Below are positions 52,703-60,306 of a DNA stretch of 64,000 nucleotides, piece by piece (position 1 is the first letter of the stretch; the number at the start of each line of letters is the position of its first letter). The position numbers were made by a program, and so were the translations under genes. The DNA lies in the NCBI GenBank assembly GCA_045576855.1, contig JAZNHG010000052.1:62001-126000 (forward strand), read 5' to 3'. This stretch comes from Colimorpha sp045576855 (GTDB taxonomy: Bacteria; Bacteroidota; Bacteroidia; Bacteroidales; P3). The notes beneath the pieces were generated by a model that worked only from the letters and a program-made list of their open reading frames with translations, searched no databases and was not told where the DNA came from.

Positions 52703-53218
52703 TTAGTCCAGCACAAGGCTGGGAGCGCTGTAGGTGCGGGCGGCGAGCTCCTGATTGAGCATATAGAGGCTGCGGGGGTCGCTGCCGAACAGCTCCATCT
52801 TGGATATCATATCGCGCGCGTTGGTCTCCTCCTCGCCCTGCTCCTTGACGAACCAGTCGAGGAACTGCATGGTGCGGAAGTCCTTCACCTTGCTGGCGGC
52901 ATCGTAGATGGTGTGGATGGAAGCAGTGACATACTCCTCATGCTCCAGGCCGGCTTTCAGCACATCCATGTCCTTCTTGTAGACCTTGTCGGGCATGGCG
53001 ATGGCGCCGAGCTTGATGGGGCAGTCATTGTTCTGCATATACTTGTAGATGAGCATAGCATGGTCACGCTCCTCCTGGGCCTGAATCATGTACCAGTTGG
53101 CGAAGCCGCTGAGGCCGCGCTTGTCGAAGTAGTTGTTCATGTCCAGATAGAGGTAGGCGCTGTAGAGCTCCTTGTTGATTTGCTCGTTGAGCAAGTCGGA
53201 TACCTTCTTGTTAAGCAT
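52703..53218 (-). CDS. ftnA: Ferritin
   Basis: 171 residues, the size of bacterial non-haem ferritins. Ferroxidase ligands are visible in NEQINKELYSAYLYLDMNNYF (Glu), QAQEERDHAMLIYKYM (EExxH), and KEQGEEETNARDMI (second Glu pair). It stores iron as a 24-mer in the cytoplasm and oxidises Fe(II). It ends the iorAB-ftnA group; the distance to iorB is 27 bp, so cotranscription is possible. A terminator follows. Confidence 0.95.
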   Translation of the reverse strand: MLNKKVSDLLNEQINKELYSAYLYLDMNNYFDKRGLSGFANWYMIQAQEERDHAMLIYKYMQNNDCPIKLGAIAMPDKVYKKDMDVLKAGLEHEEYVTASIHTIYDAASKVKDFRTMQFLDWFVKEQGEEETNARDMISKMELFGSDPRSLYMLNQELAARTYSAPSLVLD

Positions 53219-53245
53219 ATCTCTGTATTCTTTTTTGAGGGTTCA

Positions 53246-53809
53246 TTATTTGGCGTCGCGGCCGGCGCGGATAGCCTTGATATTGGTCTCCACCACGGCG
53301 TCGCCCTTGCGGCCGAAGATGGCCTTGATGGCCTTCTCCAGTTCCTCGAAGGCAATCTCGAGGTAGGGAGCGGCAGCGCCGAGGAGCACCATGTTGCCGC
53401 GGGCGTTGAGCTCCTTGGCAATGGCATTGGCGTTGAAGCACACAAGCTTGGGCTGCTTCTTGAGCTCAGCGTACACTTTCTCGATGTCGGGATAGTTGCT
53501 GATGTTGACGAAGGGGTCGCTGTTGGTGATGACCACGCCGTCGGGGGCCAGGAAAGGCAGATAGCGAAGGGCTTCCATAGGCTCGGAGCTGAGGATGATG
53601 TCGGCCTTGCCTTCGGGAATGACGTCGGCGAAGATAGGGTCGCTGCTGACGCGGAGGTGGCTGAACACCGAGCCGCCGCGCTGGCTCATGCCGTGAATCT
53701 CGCTCTGCTTGACGTTGAGGCCCAAATTGAGGGCAGCGTCACTGATTATCTTGGCCACGGAGACGATACCATCGCCACCTACGCCGCAAAGTATGATGTC
53801 TTTCTTCAT
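53246..53809 (-). CDS. iorB: Indolepyruvate ferredoxin oxidoreductase, beta subunit
   Basis: 187 residues. Opening KKDIILCGVGGDGIVSVAKIISDAALNLGLNVKQSEIHGMSQRGGSVFSHLRV is the gamma-domain signature of 2-oxoacid:ferredoxin oxidoreductases (GVGGxGxxxxAxxL ... GMSQRGG). It forms the complex with IorA, which oxidises aryl-pyruvates to aryl-acetyl-CoA with ferredoxin. It is 99 bp downstream of iorA; the gap holds a heptamer repeat. Confidence 0.93.
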   Translation of the reverse strand: MKKDIILCGVGGDGIVSVAKIISDAALNLGLNVKQSEIHGMSQRGGSVFSHLRVSSDPIFADVIPEGKADIILSSEPMEALRYLPFLAPDGVVITNSDPFVNISNYPDIEKVYAELKKQPKLVCFNANAIAKELNARGNMVLLGAAAPYLEIAFEELEKAIKAIFGRKGDAVVETNIKAIRAGRDAK

Positions 53810-53812
53810 ATT

Positions 53813-53840
53813 AGTTTTAAGTTTTAAGCTTTAAGTTTTA
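53813..53840. repeat. Heptamer array, 4 units (agtttta)
   Basis: Units agtttta, agtttta, agcttta, agtttta, just before the iorB start. An inverted partner (cccacttaaaactta) lies at about 53870-53885, so the spacer between iorA and iorB could fold. Confidence 0.75.
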
Positions 53841-53908
53841 AGTGGCTTGCGCAGGATGGACTGCGGCAGCCCACTTAAAACTTACAGCTCACCGTTTAAC
53901 ACTTCGTT

Positions 53909-55495
53909 TTATTTATTTGCTGCAATACGTTTCTTGTTCTCGACGATGCAGACACGCTGCGGGATGATGACCGAGACACCGTTGTAGGCAATCTCCTCCT
54001 CGAGTATCTTGACAAACTCGTCGTGATTCTTCTTCAGCGGCACGATGGTACGGATGTGATCGGGATCGACGCCAAGGCCCTTGCAGATGTTGAAGAGCTT
54101 CATGTTGGCGCTGCTGGGCTGGCCGCCGGTCATGGCGGTGATGTCGTTGTCGAGAATCATGATGATGACGTTGGCTTTCTCGTTGACGCAGTCGAGCAGA
54201 CCGGTCATACCGCTGTGGCCGAACGTACCGTCGCCGATGACGCCGATGGCGGGGAAGATACCCATCTCGGCGGCACCCTTGGCCATCGTAATCGAGGCAC
54301 CCATGCATACGGTGGTGTCGATGGCACCCATGTTGAAGCCGAGGGTGTAGCATCCGATATCGCCGAAGACGCGGCCGTTGGGGTACTTCTTCATCACGTC
54401 GATGACGGCCTCGTAGCTGTCGATGTGGGGGCAACCCTGGCAGAGGGCCGGAGGACGGTTGGTGACCACCTCGGGCACGGCCGGGCCTTTGGGCATGGGC
54501 TTGCCGAGGGCGGCAGCCACCTTCTCGGCGTTCAGCTCGCCATCGCGGCGGATGGTCTCGTCCAGACGGCCGTGCACGGGCTTGCCTTTACCCAGGAAGC
54601 CTTTGATGTGCTCCTCGACGAAGGGCTGGCCATCCTCGAGCACAAGAATCTCCTGCACCTCGTCATAGAGCTTGTTGAGCATGTTGAAGGGCAGCGGATA
54701 CTGAGTGATTTTCACCACGGGATAGGGGCATTTGCCACCGGGGAAGTTCTCCTGCAGGTAGTTGAAGGCGATGCCGGTGGTGATGATGCCACGGCTCTTG
54801 TCCTCGCCGGGGATGTACTGGTTGAAGCCGCACTCCTCGCTCATCTTGGTGAACTGGGGCTGCTTGTCGATCAGGTCGCGGTAGAGGCGCTTGGCGTTCA
54901 CCGGGAGCAACACGTAGCTCTTGGGGTCGCTGGGGCTGCTGAGGGGGTTCTGGGCACGGACGGGCTTGCGCTCGACACCGGCGCGGCTGTGGGCCAGACG
55001 GGTGGGGATACGCATCAGGATGGGGGTACCCAGCTGCTCGCTGAGGTCGTAGCCGGCGAAGACCATGTCGTAGGCTTCCTGCTGGTTGCTCGGCTCGAGC
55101 ATGGGAATCATGGCCCAGTGGCCATAGTAGCGGCTGTCCTGCTCGTCCTGGCTGGAGAACATGCTGGGGTCGTCGGCCACCACGATGATGACACCCTTGG
55201 TGCCGATGATGGAGGCGTTCATGAAGGGGTCGCCGCAGACGTTGAGACCCACGTGCTTCATGCAGGTCATGGCGCGCTTGCCGCTGTAGGCCACGCCAAT
55301 GGAGGCTTCGAGGGCGGTCTTTTCGTTGGCACACCAGTTGGCCACCACACCCTGTTCCTTAGCCTGTTTGCTCTTCATCACATATTCGGTAATCTGGGTC
55401 GAGGGCGTACCGGGGTAGCTGTTGATGGCACTGCCGCCGGCGTCAATAAAGGCTTGTGCTATAGCCTCGTCGCCCAGTAATAGGAGTTTTGACAT
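53909..55495 (-). CDS. iorA: Indolepyruvate ferredoxin oxidoreductase, alpha subunit
   Basis: 528 residues from the ATG at 55495. The pyrimidine domain begins LLLGDEAIAQAFIDAGGSAINSYPGTPSTQI; the TPP-binding domain has GDGTFGHSGMTGLLDCVNEKANVIIMILDND with the GDG-x-N-type motif; CQGCPH is the conserved cysteine motif before the TPP domain. Archaeal IorA is about 640 residues with a C-terminal 2x[4Fe-4S] ferredoxin domain; here the protein ends right after the TPP domain (IIPQRVCIVENKKRIAANK) and no CxxCxxCxxxC cluster is seen. This shorter type is known in Bacteroides relatives. An upstream start would read through the promoter. Confidence 0.92.
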   Translation of the reverse strand: MSKLLLLGDEAIAQAFIDAGGSAINSYPGTPSTQITEYVMKSKQAKEQGVVANWCANEKTALEASIGVAYSGKRAMTCMKHVGLNVCGDPFMNASIIGTKGVIIVVADDPSMFSSQDEQDSRYYGHWAMIPMLEPSNQQEAYDMVFAGYDLSEQLGTPILMRIPTRLAHSRAGVERKPVRAQNPLSSPSDPKSYVLLPVNAKRLYRDLIDKQPQFTKMSEECGFNQYIPGEDKSRGIITTGIAFNYLQENFPGGKCPYPVVKITQYPLPFNMLNKLYDEVQEILVLEDGQPFVEEHIKGFLGKGKPVHGRLDETIRRDGELNAEKVAAALGKPMPKGPAVPEVVTNRPPALCQGCPHIDSYEAVIDVMKKYPNGRVFGDIGCYTLGFNMGAIDTTVCMGASITMAKGAAEMGIFPAIGVIGDGTFGHSGMTGLLDCVNEKANVIIMILDNDITAMTGGQPSSANMKLFNICKGLGVDPDHIRTIVPLKKNHDEFVKILEEEIAYNGVSVIIPQRVCIVENKKRIAANK

Positions 55496-55539
55496 AATGC
55501 TGTATTTTTTGTTATTAATTTGTTTTACATTAAATTTGT

Positions 55540-55548
55540 GCAAAAGTA
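55540..55548 (-). promoter_or_regulatory. iorAB promoter -7 box
   Basis: TACTTTTGC on the minus strand, 44 nt upstream of the iorA ATG, in an AT-rich region. Confidence 0.65.
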
Positions 55549-55669
55549 AGCAAAAAAAACAATCTGTGCAAATAAATTTACAATCGACTAGCAATCAGCC
55601 AGAAGCGCACACCGATACACACCGGTAGCCAACCCTGCGGCGCCGCACGGCGGCGAATTGGCCCGCCAT

Positions 55670-56443
55670 TTACCGCGTCGCACGATGGCGCACAAGAATG
55701 ACTATCAGCCAACCGAGCGTGGAGCCCAGCGCGTTGGCCACAAGGTCGTTGACGTCGAATCCCCGCCAGGGCAGCAGGTATTGCACACCCTCGGTGAGCA
55801 ATCCGATGCCTATGGCGGCGAGCCAGGCCAGCCAGCGCCGTCGCGGAAAGAGGTCGCACAGCAGCAGTGCGCAGGGCAGATAGACCGAGGCATGCAGCAG
55901 ATGGTCGGCCCGCAGGCCGAGGATATAGTTGTCCAGCGGGATGCCCACCCCGTTGAGCGGGGCCCACATCAGGAAAGCCAGCAGCGCGAAATACCAGGGG
56001 CGCAGGCGTTTGCGGGCGGCGCGCCCCGCCACACCCGCGGCGCGCTGGCGGCAGCGGCGGCGGCGTTCGGCACGGCGCGTGGCACGAAGCCAGCGCGCGT
56101 CGCCCACCTCCATGTGCAGGCCGTTGCGCGGACGGTCCACGCCAAGCAGCAGCGCCACCACATCGGACGCGGCGGCCTCCTCGGTGGTGAAGCAGTTGTC
56201 GCCACGCATCACGCAGCGGTCGCCCTCGACCGACAGCAGGCGGTGCAGACGATAGTCGCCCCGATAGCGGAAGAGCACCACGTCGCCCACCCGCAGCGGA
56301 CGGCTGACCGGACCGAGGGTCAGCACGTCGCCCTCGCGCAGCGTGCTCTCCATGCTGGTGCCGCGCAGGGGTATTTTCACCCGCTGGCCGTCGGCCAACT
56401 GCTGTTCCACCAGGGCGAAGTATTGTCGGTTGTCGATGGTCAT
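55670..56443 (-). CDS. S26-type signal peptidase fused to a VanZ-like membrane domain
   Basis: 257 residues. The start ATG at 56443 overlaps the stop of the HPr-kinase-like gene (ATGA); an upstream start would be out of that context. Residues 20-110 (VKIPLRGTSMESTLREGDVLTLGPVSRPLRVGDVVLFRYRGDYRLHRLLSVEGDRCVMRGDN) match S24/S26-type peptidases: Ser30 in GTSMESTL, and the RGD/GDN strands. A possible Lys/His partner is in YRLHRL; the usual catalytic Lys of S26 is not obvious. Residues 150-250 are a VanZ-like four-helix membrane domain (PWYFALLAFLMWAPLNGVG ... LTEGVQYLLPWRGFDVNDLVANALGSTLGWL). Such a fusion is uncommon. Confidence 0.78.
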   Translation of the reverse strand: MTIDNRQYFALVEQQLADGQRVKIPLRGTSMESTLREGDVLTLGPVSRPLRVGDVVLFRYRGDYRLHRLLSVEGDRCVMRGDNCFTTEEAAASDVVALLLGVDRPRNGLHMEVGDARWLRATRRAERRRRCRQRAAGVAGRAARKRLRPWYFALLAFLMWAPLNGVGIPLDNYILGLRADHLLHASVYLPCALLLCDLFPRRRWLAWLAAIGIGLLTEGVQYLLPWRGFDVNDLVANALGSTLGWLIVILVRHRATR

Positions 56444-57303
56444 TGGGCGGGGAATATAGTGTCGTGGCTGAGTCGGGCGGCAGCCTCGTCGGGCAGGCAA
56501 CCCATACGGAAGACGGGCACGCGCCCGACGACGCTGCCCACAAAGTCCACCATGCGGTCGGTGAGCCGCTCCTCGTGCAGCAGCACGGGCGGGCAGCTGG
56601 GCTGCAGAGCGGTGAATGCCTCGACGGTGGCCAGCCGCCGCAGACTGTTCTGCGGCCGCTGTTCGAGCCGCAGCAGCGCCGCCACCGGCACCCGCTCGGT
56701 GCGGTAGCAGGGGGTCTTGCCGCTCCACGGCGACCCGTAGGCCACCACCGCGCCCTCCTCGACGGACAGGACGGGGCTGTCGTCGTTGAGCAGCCAGGTG
56801 TCCTCGATATGCTTCATCCAGAGGGATGTATGCGTGCTCTTGCCGGTACCGCTCTCGCCCAGGCAGAGCACCGCGCGGCCGCGATGCACCACCGCCGACG
56901 CATGCACCGGCACGCGGCCGCGCCAGAGGCCCGCCAGCGCATAGGCCGTCCACAGCGCATAGCGCAGCAGGTCGGCATCGGCTATCGGGCCGAGGCACAC
57001 CTCGTCGGGACGCCGCGGGTCGAACCGCAGCCGTCCGTAGCGGTCGAAACGGAAAACCAGGGCCCCCTCGGCATCGACGCCGAAGCAGCACTCGGCCTTG
57101 CCGGAGGCGAAATCGAAGCGGTGCAGCCAGCGGCAGTCGGCCTCGGGCCATGCGGCATCGAGCCTCAGACACACCTCGGCGGCGGCCGCCGGCCGGTGCC
57201 AGAAGGGCCGCATGCCCGGCAGCGACATGGCCGCAGCCACCCCGCCACCGCCCGCAAGCCGCAGCGGCAGGCCGCCAATGAGAAGATGTGCCGTGGACTC
57301 CAT
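56440..57303 (-). CDS. HPr-kinase-like ATPase of a PqqD-linked operon
   Basis: 287 residues. A P-loop is clear in LCLGESGTGKSTHTSLWM (about 146-164), preceded by PVHASAVVHRGRAV, the pattern seen in HPr kinase/phosphorylase-related proteins that accompany PqqD-type peptides; later NDDSPVLSV carries the acidic residues and YGSPWSGKTPCYR a second conserved loop. The first 120 residues are a separate small domain. It starts 7 bp after PqqD and overlaps the S26-VanZ gene by 4 bp. In lasso-peptide and related clusters similar kinases modify the precursor; here no precursor is known. Confidence 0.8.
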   Translation of the reverse strand: MESTAHLLIGGLPLRLAGGGGVAAAMSLPGMRPFWHRPAAAAEVCLRLDAAWPEADCRWLHRFDFASGKAECCFGVDAEGALVFRFDRYGRLRFDPRRPDEVCLGPIADADLLRYALWTAYALAGLWRGRVPVHASAVVHRGRAVLCLGESGTGKSTHTSLWMKHIEDTWLLNDDSPVLSVEEGAVVAYGSPWSGKTPCYRTERVPVAALLRLEQRPQNSLRRLATVEAFTALQPSCPPVLLHEERLTDRMVDFVGSVVGRVPVFRMGCLPDEAAARLSHDTIFPAQ

Positions 57304-57310
57304 CGCTGCT

Positions 57311-57580
57311 TCAATCCATTATCAGGTGCTGCCGGCGCATCTGCTCCACCCACTCGGCCGCGTCGCGACGGGCCGTGGGCTCGTCCACCTCGTAGGCGTC
57401 GGTCAGCTCCCGCACCACGTCGTCCAGCCCGAAGTCGCGCCCCTGCAGCCGGCGGTAGAGCTCCATAGCGCTCTCGTTGAGGCCCACCACACGGGTCATA
57501 TCCGTCGTGCCGTCGGCCCTGCCCAGTATGATATGCTCGCCCGATACGGAACGCACCTTTGTCTTCGTGTCAATCTTCAT
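57311..57580 (-). CDS. PqqD-like RiPP recognition protein
   Basis: 89 residues. KTKVRSVSGEHIILGRADGTTDMTRVVGLNESAMELYRRLQGRDFGLDDVVRELTDAYEVDEPTARRDAAEWVEQMRRQHLI is the PqqD fold: a two-stranded hairpin followed by three helices, with the usual LNESAxxLxxxLxG step. PqqD-type proteins bind leader peptides of ribosomally made peptides. It is the first gene of a three-gene operon (PqqD, kinase-like, peptidase-VanZ). Confidence 0.87.
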   Translation of the reverse strand: MKIDTKTKVRSVSGEHIILGRADGTTDMTRVVGLNESAMELYRRLQGRDFGLDDVVRELTDAYEVDEPTARRDAAEWVEQMRRQHLIMD

Positions 57581-57750
57581 GCTCGTTCACCGTTGTTTAA
57601 CCCCATAACGGCCGGTCGCCGGTTTTATTGTCCCGCGGCAGAGGAAAATATGCCCGCCCGGCACTCCCCCACCCGCCCCCGGCATCCGGACGGCAAACCG
57701 GTGTTTTTAACATTTCATCGCCCCGCCAACCAAGCGTCCGAAATGTTAAA

Positions 57751-57807
57751 TAGGTAGGATGGTGGTAGGATGGTGGTAGGATGATGGTAGGTTGGTGGTA
57801 GGATGAT
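57751..57807. repeat. 11-bp minisatellite, third copy (gatggtggtag units)
   Basis: Five units of the same 11-bp type as at 44525, with one ggttggtggta variant, starting after aaatgttaaatag and ending in gataccctt(c)gg. The flanks at both sides are also shared with 44525, so this is a unit longer than the repeats. Confidence 0.88.
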
Positions 57808-57820
57808 ACCCTTCGGATAC

Positions 57821-57855
57821 GTGTTCAGTGTGCAGTGTTCAGTGAGCAGTGTTCG
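57821..57855. repeat. Heptamer array, 5 units (gtgttca and variants)
   Basis: Units gtgttca, gtgtgca, gtgttca, gtgagca, gtgttcg; on the other strand tgaacac, tgcacac, tgctcac and cgaacac. Confidence 0.85.
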
Positions 57856-57888
57856 GCGAAAAAAAGCAGATGCACGCATCCTATATAC

Positions 57889-57986
57889 TTAACACTGAAC
57901 ACCGAACACATAACACTGCTCACTGTACACTGCCAACTGTCAACTGTCAACCATTCATTTTCAATTCTCAATTTTCAATTTTCAAC
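57889..57986. repeat. Heptamer array, 14 units that change stepwise
   Basis: Fourteen consecutive 7-nt units with no phase shift, while the unit changes gradually: ttaacac, tgaacac, cgaacac, ataacac, tgctcac, tgtacac, tgccaac, tgtcaac twice, cattcat, tttcaat, tctcaat, tttcaat, tttcaac. All 14 have A at position 6 and C or T at position 7. Confidence 0.9.
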
Positions 57987-58260
57987 TCCCACCCTCTCAG
58001 CGTGCAGTTGGAATATGCAAGCAAAAAATTGTTAAAAAAGCGACCCCACCCATTAATCACCTGTCTGCGAGAGGCTAAGCGTGCGGTCCGGTGGCGGCCG
58101 CAAGCGGCCGACACCGGACCGCACAGCCCCGGATGGAGGCTTCTGCCCCGGCGCGAAAGATTTTTTTCTTGCACGGATAAAAACTTTTTTATAATTTCGC
58201 AACATCCCGAGCCAAGTGGCATTTCGGGGTAGCAAACAGAGTAACAAACAGTTGACCAAG

Positions 58261-58968
58261 ATGAAATACAACCGAGTACTGCTTAAATTGAGTGGCGAAT
58301 CGCTCATGGGAACCCAAAGTTACGGCATCGACCCGCAGATGCTGACGCAATATGCCGCCGACATCAAGGCGGTGGTGGAGCGCGGCGTGCAGGTAGGCAT
58401 CGTCATCGGCGGCGGCAACATATTCCGCGGCCTCAGCGGCGCCTCGAAGGGCATGGACCGCGTGCAGGGCGACTACATGGGCATGATGGCCACCCTCATC
58501 AACAGCATGGCCCTGCAGGCCGAGCTGGAGAAGCAGGGGCTGCGCACCGAGCTGCTGGGCGGCCTGGCCATCGAACCCATCTGCAAAGCCATGAGCCGCC
58601 GCCGCGCCGTGGAGGCCATGCAGGAGGGACGCGTCGTCATCATAGGCGGCGGCACCGGCAACCCCTTCTTCACCACCGACACCGCCTCGACACTGCGCGC
58701 CGTCGAGGTGCAGGCCGACGTCATACTGAAAGGCACCCGCGTGGACGGCGTCTACACCGCCGACCCCGAGAAGGACCCCTCGGCCACCAAATATCAGCAC
58801 CTCAGCTACAGCGAAGCACTGGAGAAGAAACTCAAGATTATGGACCTCACCGCCTTCGCACTGGCCGAGGACAACAATCTGCCCATCTACGTCTTCGACA
58901 TGAACCGCCCCGGCAACCTGCTCCGCGTGGTCCAGGGCGAGGAGATTGGCACCCTGGTAAGCAAGTAA
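58261..58968 (+). CDS. pyrH: UMP kinase
   Basis: 235 residues from the ATG at 58261. MKYNRVLLKLSGESL is the standard start; GIVIGGGNIFRG, GLRTELLGG (allosteric region), VIIGGGTGNPFFTTDTASTLRA and ILKGTRVDGVYTADPEKDP are characteristic of the amino-acid-kinase-fold UMP kinase. It makes UDP from UMP. It is followed 19 bp later by frr, the usual partner. Confidence 0.97.
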   Translation: MKYNRVLLKLSGESLMGTQSYGIDPQMLTQYAADIKAVVERGVQVGIVIGGGNIFRGLSGASKGMDRVQGDYMGMMATLINSMALQAELEKQGLRTELLGGLAIEPICKAMSRRRAVEAMQEGRVVIIGGGTGNPFFTTDTASTLRAVEVQADVILKGTRVDGVYTADPEKDPSATKYQHLSYSEALEKKLKIMDLTAFALAEDNNLPIYVFDMNRPGNLLRVVQGEEIGTLVSK

Positions 58969-58987
58969 ACAATTAATACCACATACA

Positions 58988-59551
58988 ATGAACGACCTAT
59001 CGAAAGCCTGCCTCGACGAGGCAAAGAACAGTATGAAGAGCTCGCTCAGCTTCCTGGACAAGGAGCTGGCGAAGATTCGCGCCGGCAAGGCCAACCCCGG
59101 CATGCTCGACGGCGTGAAGGTGGACTACTACGGCACCATGACCGAAATCAGCCAGGTGGCCAACATCAACACCCCCGACGCCCGCTCGATCGTCATCCAG
59201 CCCTGGGAGAAAACCATCGTGGGCGCCATCAACAAAGCCATCCTCGACGCCAACCTGGGCTTCACCCCCCGCCACGAGGGCGACATCCTGCGCATCGTCA
59301 TCCCCCCGCTGACCGAGGAGCGCCGCAAGGAACTCTGCAAGCAGGCCAAGACCGAGGTGGAGAACGCGAAGGTGAATGTGCGCAACGTGCGCCGCAACGT
59401 GATGGACAAGGTGAAGAAGCTCAAGGACAAAGCCGTGCCCGAAGACGAGGTGAAACAGGTGGAAAAAGAGCTGCAGGACATCACCGACAAGAACATCGCC
59501 GAGTGCGACAAGATATACACTGCCAAAGAAAAAGAGATCATGTCGATTTAA
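58988..59551 (+). CDS. frr: Ribosome recycling factor
   Basis: 187 residues, normal length. Opening EAKNSMKSSLSFLDKELAKIRAGKANPGMLDGVKVDYYGTMTEISQVANI and the three-helix bundle text EERRKELCKQAKTEVENAKVNVRNVRR are typical. It splits post-termination ribosomes with EF-G. It lies 19 bp after pyrH and 14 bp before birA. Confidence 0.97.
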   Translation: MNDLSKACLDEAKNSMKSSLSFLDKELAKIRAGKANPGMLDGVKVDYYGTMTEISQVANINTPDARSIVIQPWEKTIVGAINKAILDANLGFTPRHEGDILRIVIPPLTEERRKELCKQAKTEVENAKVNVRNVRRNVMDKVKKLKDKAVPEDEVKQVEKELQDITDKNIAECDKIYTAKEKEIMSI

Positions 59552-59554
59552 TTA

Positions 59555-59575
59555 AAAATTGAAAATTGAAAATTG
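59555..59575. repeat. Heptamer array, 3 units (aaaattg) at the birA start
   Basis: Three aaaattg units between frr and birA. The TTG start codon of birA (59566) lies in the second unit. Confidence 0.8.
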
Positions 59576-60306
59576 AAAAGTTCGACTCGCTAGAGTCAAC
59601 CAACAAGTACTGTGAAGCCCTCGACCTCGCGCAGGTGGAGGACTTCACTTGCTATTGGGCTCTGGCGCAGACCGCCGGCATCGGCCAGCGCGGCAACCAC
59701 TGGCACGCCGCTCCCGGGCAAAACCTCACCTTCAGCCTGGTGCTGCACCCCACATTCCTGCCTGCCAACCAGCAGTTCCGCCTCACCCAGGCCCTCTCCC
59801 TCGCCCTGGTCGATTTTCTTTCAACATTCAACATTCAACAATCAACATTCATCAAGTGGCCCAACGACATATATATTGACGGCCACAAAATCTGCGGCAC
59901 CCTCGTCTCCACCCGCCTCTCCGCTCTCCACTCTCCACTCTCCACACTCCACTCCGCCGTGTGCGGCATAGGATTGAACGTCAACGAGTGCGACTTCCCC
60001 GACTGGGTCCCCCACCCCACGTCGCTCAGCCTGCTGACGGGGCGGCAGTTCGAGTTGGAGCCCCTACTGCGGCAACTCCTGCAGTGTATCGAACAGCGGT
60101 ACTGCGCCCTGCGCGATAGACTGGACCCCGAACCGGAATACCTGCGGCACCTGCTGAACCTTGGCGTGCCAGCGCGCTACATATATAATGAAGAGAATAT
60201 CGAGGCCACCATCACCGGCGTCGACCCCCACGGCCGCCTGCAGCTGGCTGCCGCCGACGGCCGCCGCCTCTCGTGTGGCATGAAGGAAATCTCGTTTGTA
60301 TTTTAG
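59566..60306 (+). CDS. birA: Biotin-[acetyl-CoA-carboxylase] ligase with repeat-coded loops
   Basis: 246 residues, the short form without the DNA-binding N-terminus. The start is a TTG inside a 7-nt array; upstream in-frame stops exclude an earlier start. Conserved motifs: SLESTNKYCE, the biotin-binding GIGQRGNHWHAAPGQNLTFS (family G-x-G-R-G-x-x-W), FIKWPNDIYIDGHKICGTLV (KWPND), and CGIGLNVN. Two stretches between these motifs are coded by heptamer arrays: FLSTFNIQQSTF (about 85-96) just before IKWPND, and RLSALHSPLSTLHSA (about 118-132) just before CGIGLNVN. It attaches biotin to carrier proteins. It is cotranscribed with frr and overlaps the convergent gene by 4 bp. Confidence 0.92.
   Translation: MKIEKFDSLESTNKYCEALDLAQVEDFTCYWALAQTAGIGQRGNHWHAAPGQNLTFSLVLHPTFLPANQQFRLTQALSLALVDFLSTFNIQQSTFIKWPNDIYIDGHKICGTLVSTRLSALHSPLSTLHSAVCGIGLNVNECDFPDWVPHPTSLSLLTGRQFELEPLLRQLLQCIEQRYCALRDRLDPEPEYLRHLLNLGVPARYIYNEENIEATITGVDPHGRLQLAAADGRRLSCGMKEISFVF
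59819..59853. repeat. Heptamer array, 5 units (attcaac) inside birA
   Basis: Units tttcaac, attcaac, attcaac, aatcaac, attcatc. It codes the segment before KWPND. Confidence 0.85.
59918..59952. repeat. Heptamer array, 5 units (tctccac) inside birA
   Basis: Units tctccgc, three tctccac, actccac. It codes RLSALHSPLSTLHS. The same unit is found at 698 in a different gene. Confidence 0.85.

Larger units (their letters stand above)
57581..58260. other. 680-bp divergent intergenic region between the PqqD operon and pyrH
   Basis: It contains the repeats listed separately. A 32-codon minus-strand frame (57587-57685) ends 6 bp before the PqqD start; it could encode a short peptide but its composition (MPGAGGGVPGGHIFL...) is what GC-rich DNA gives by chance. 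An inverted repeat ttttaacatttc / gaaatgttaaa (about 57704-57751) forms a possible stem. Near pyrH, tataatttcgc at about 58191 might be its -7 region. Confidence 0.45.
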
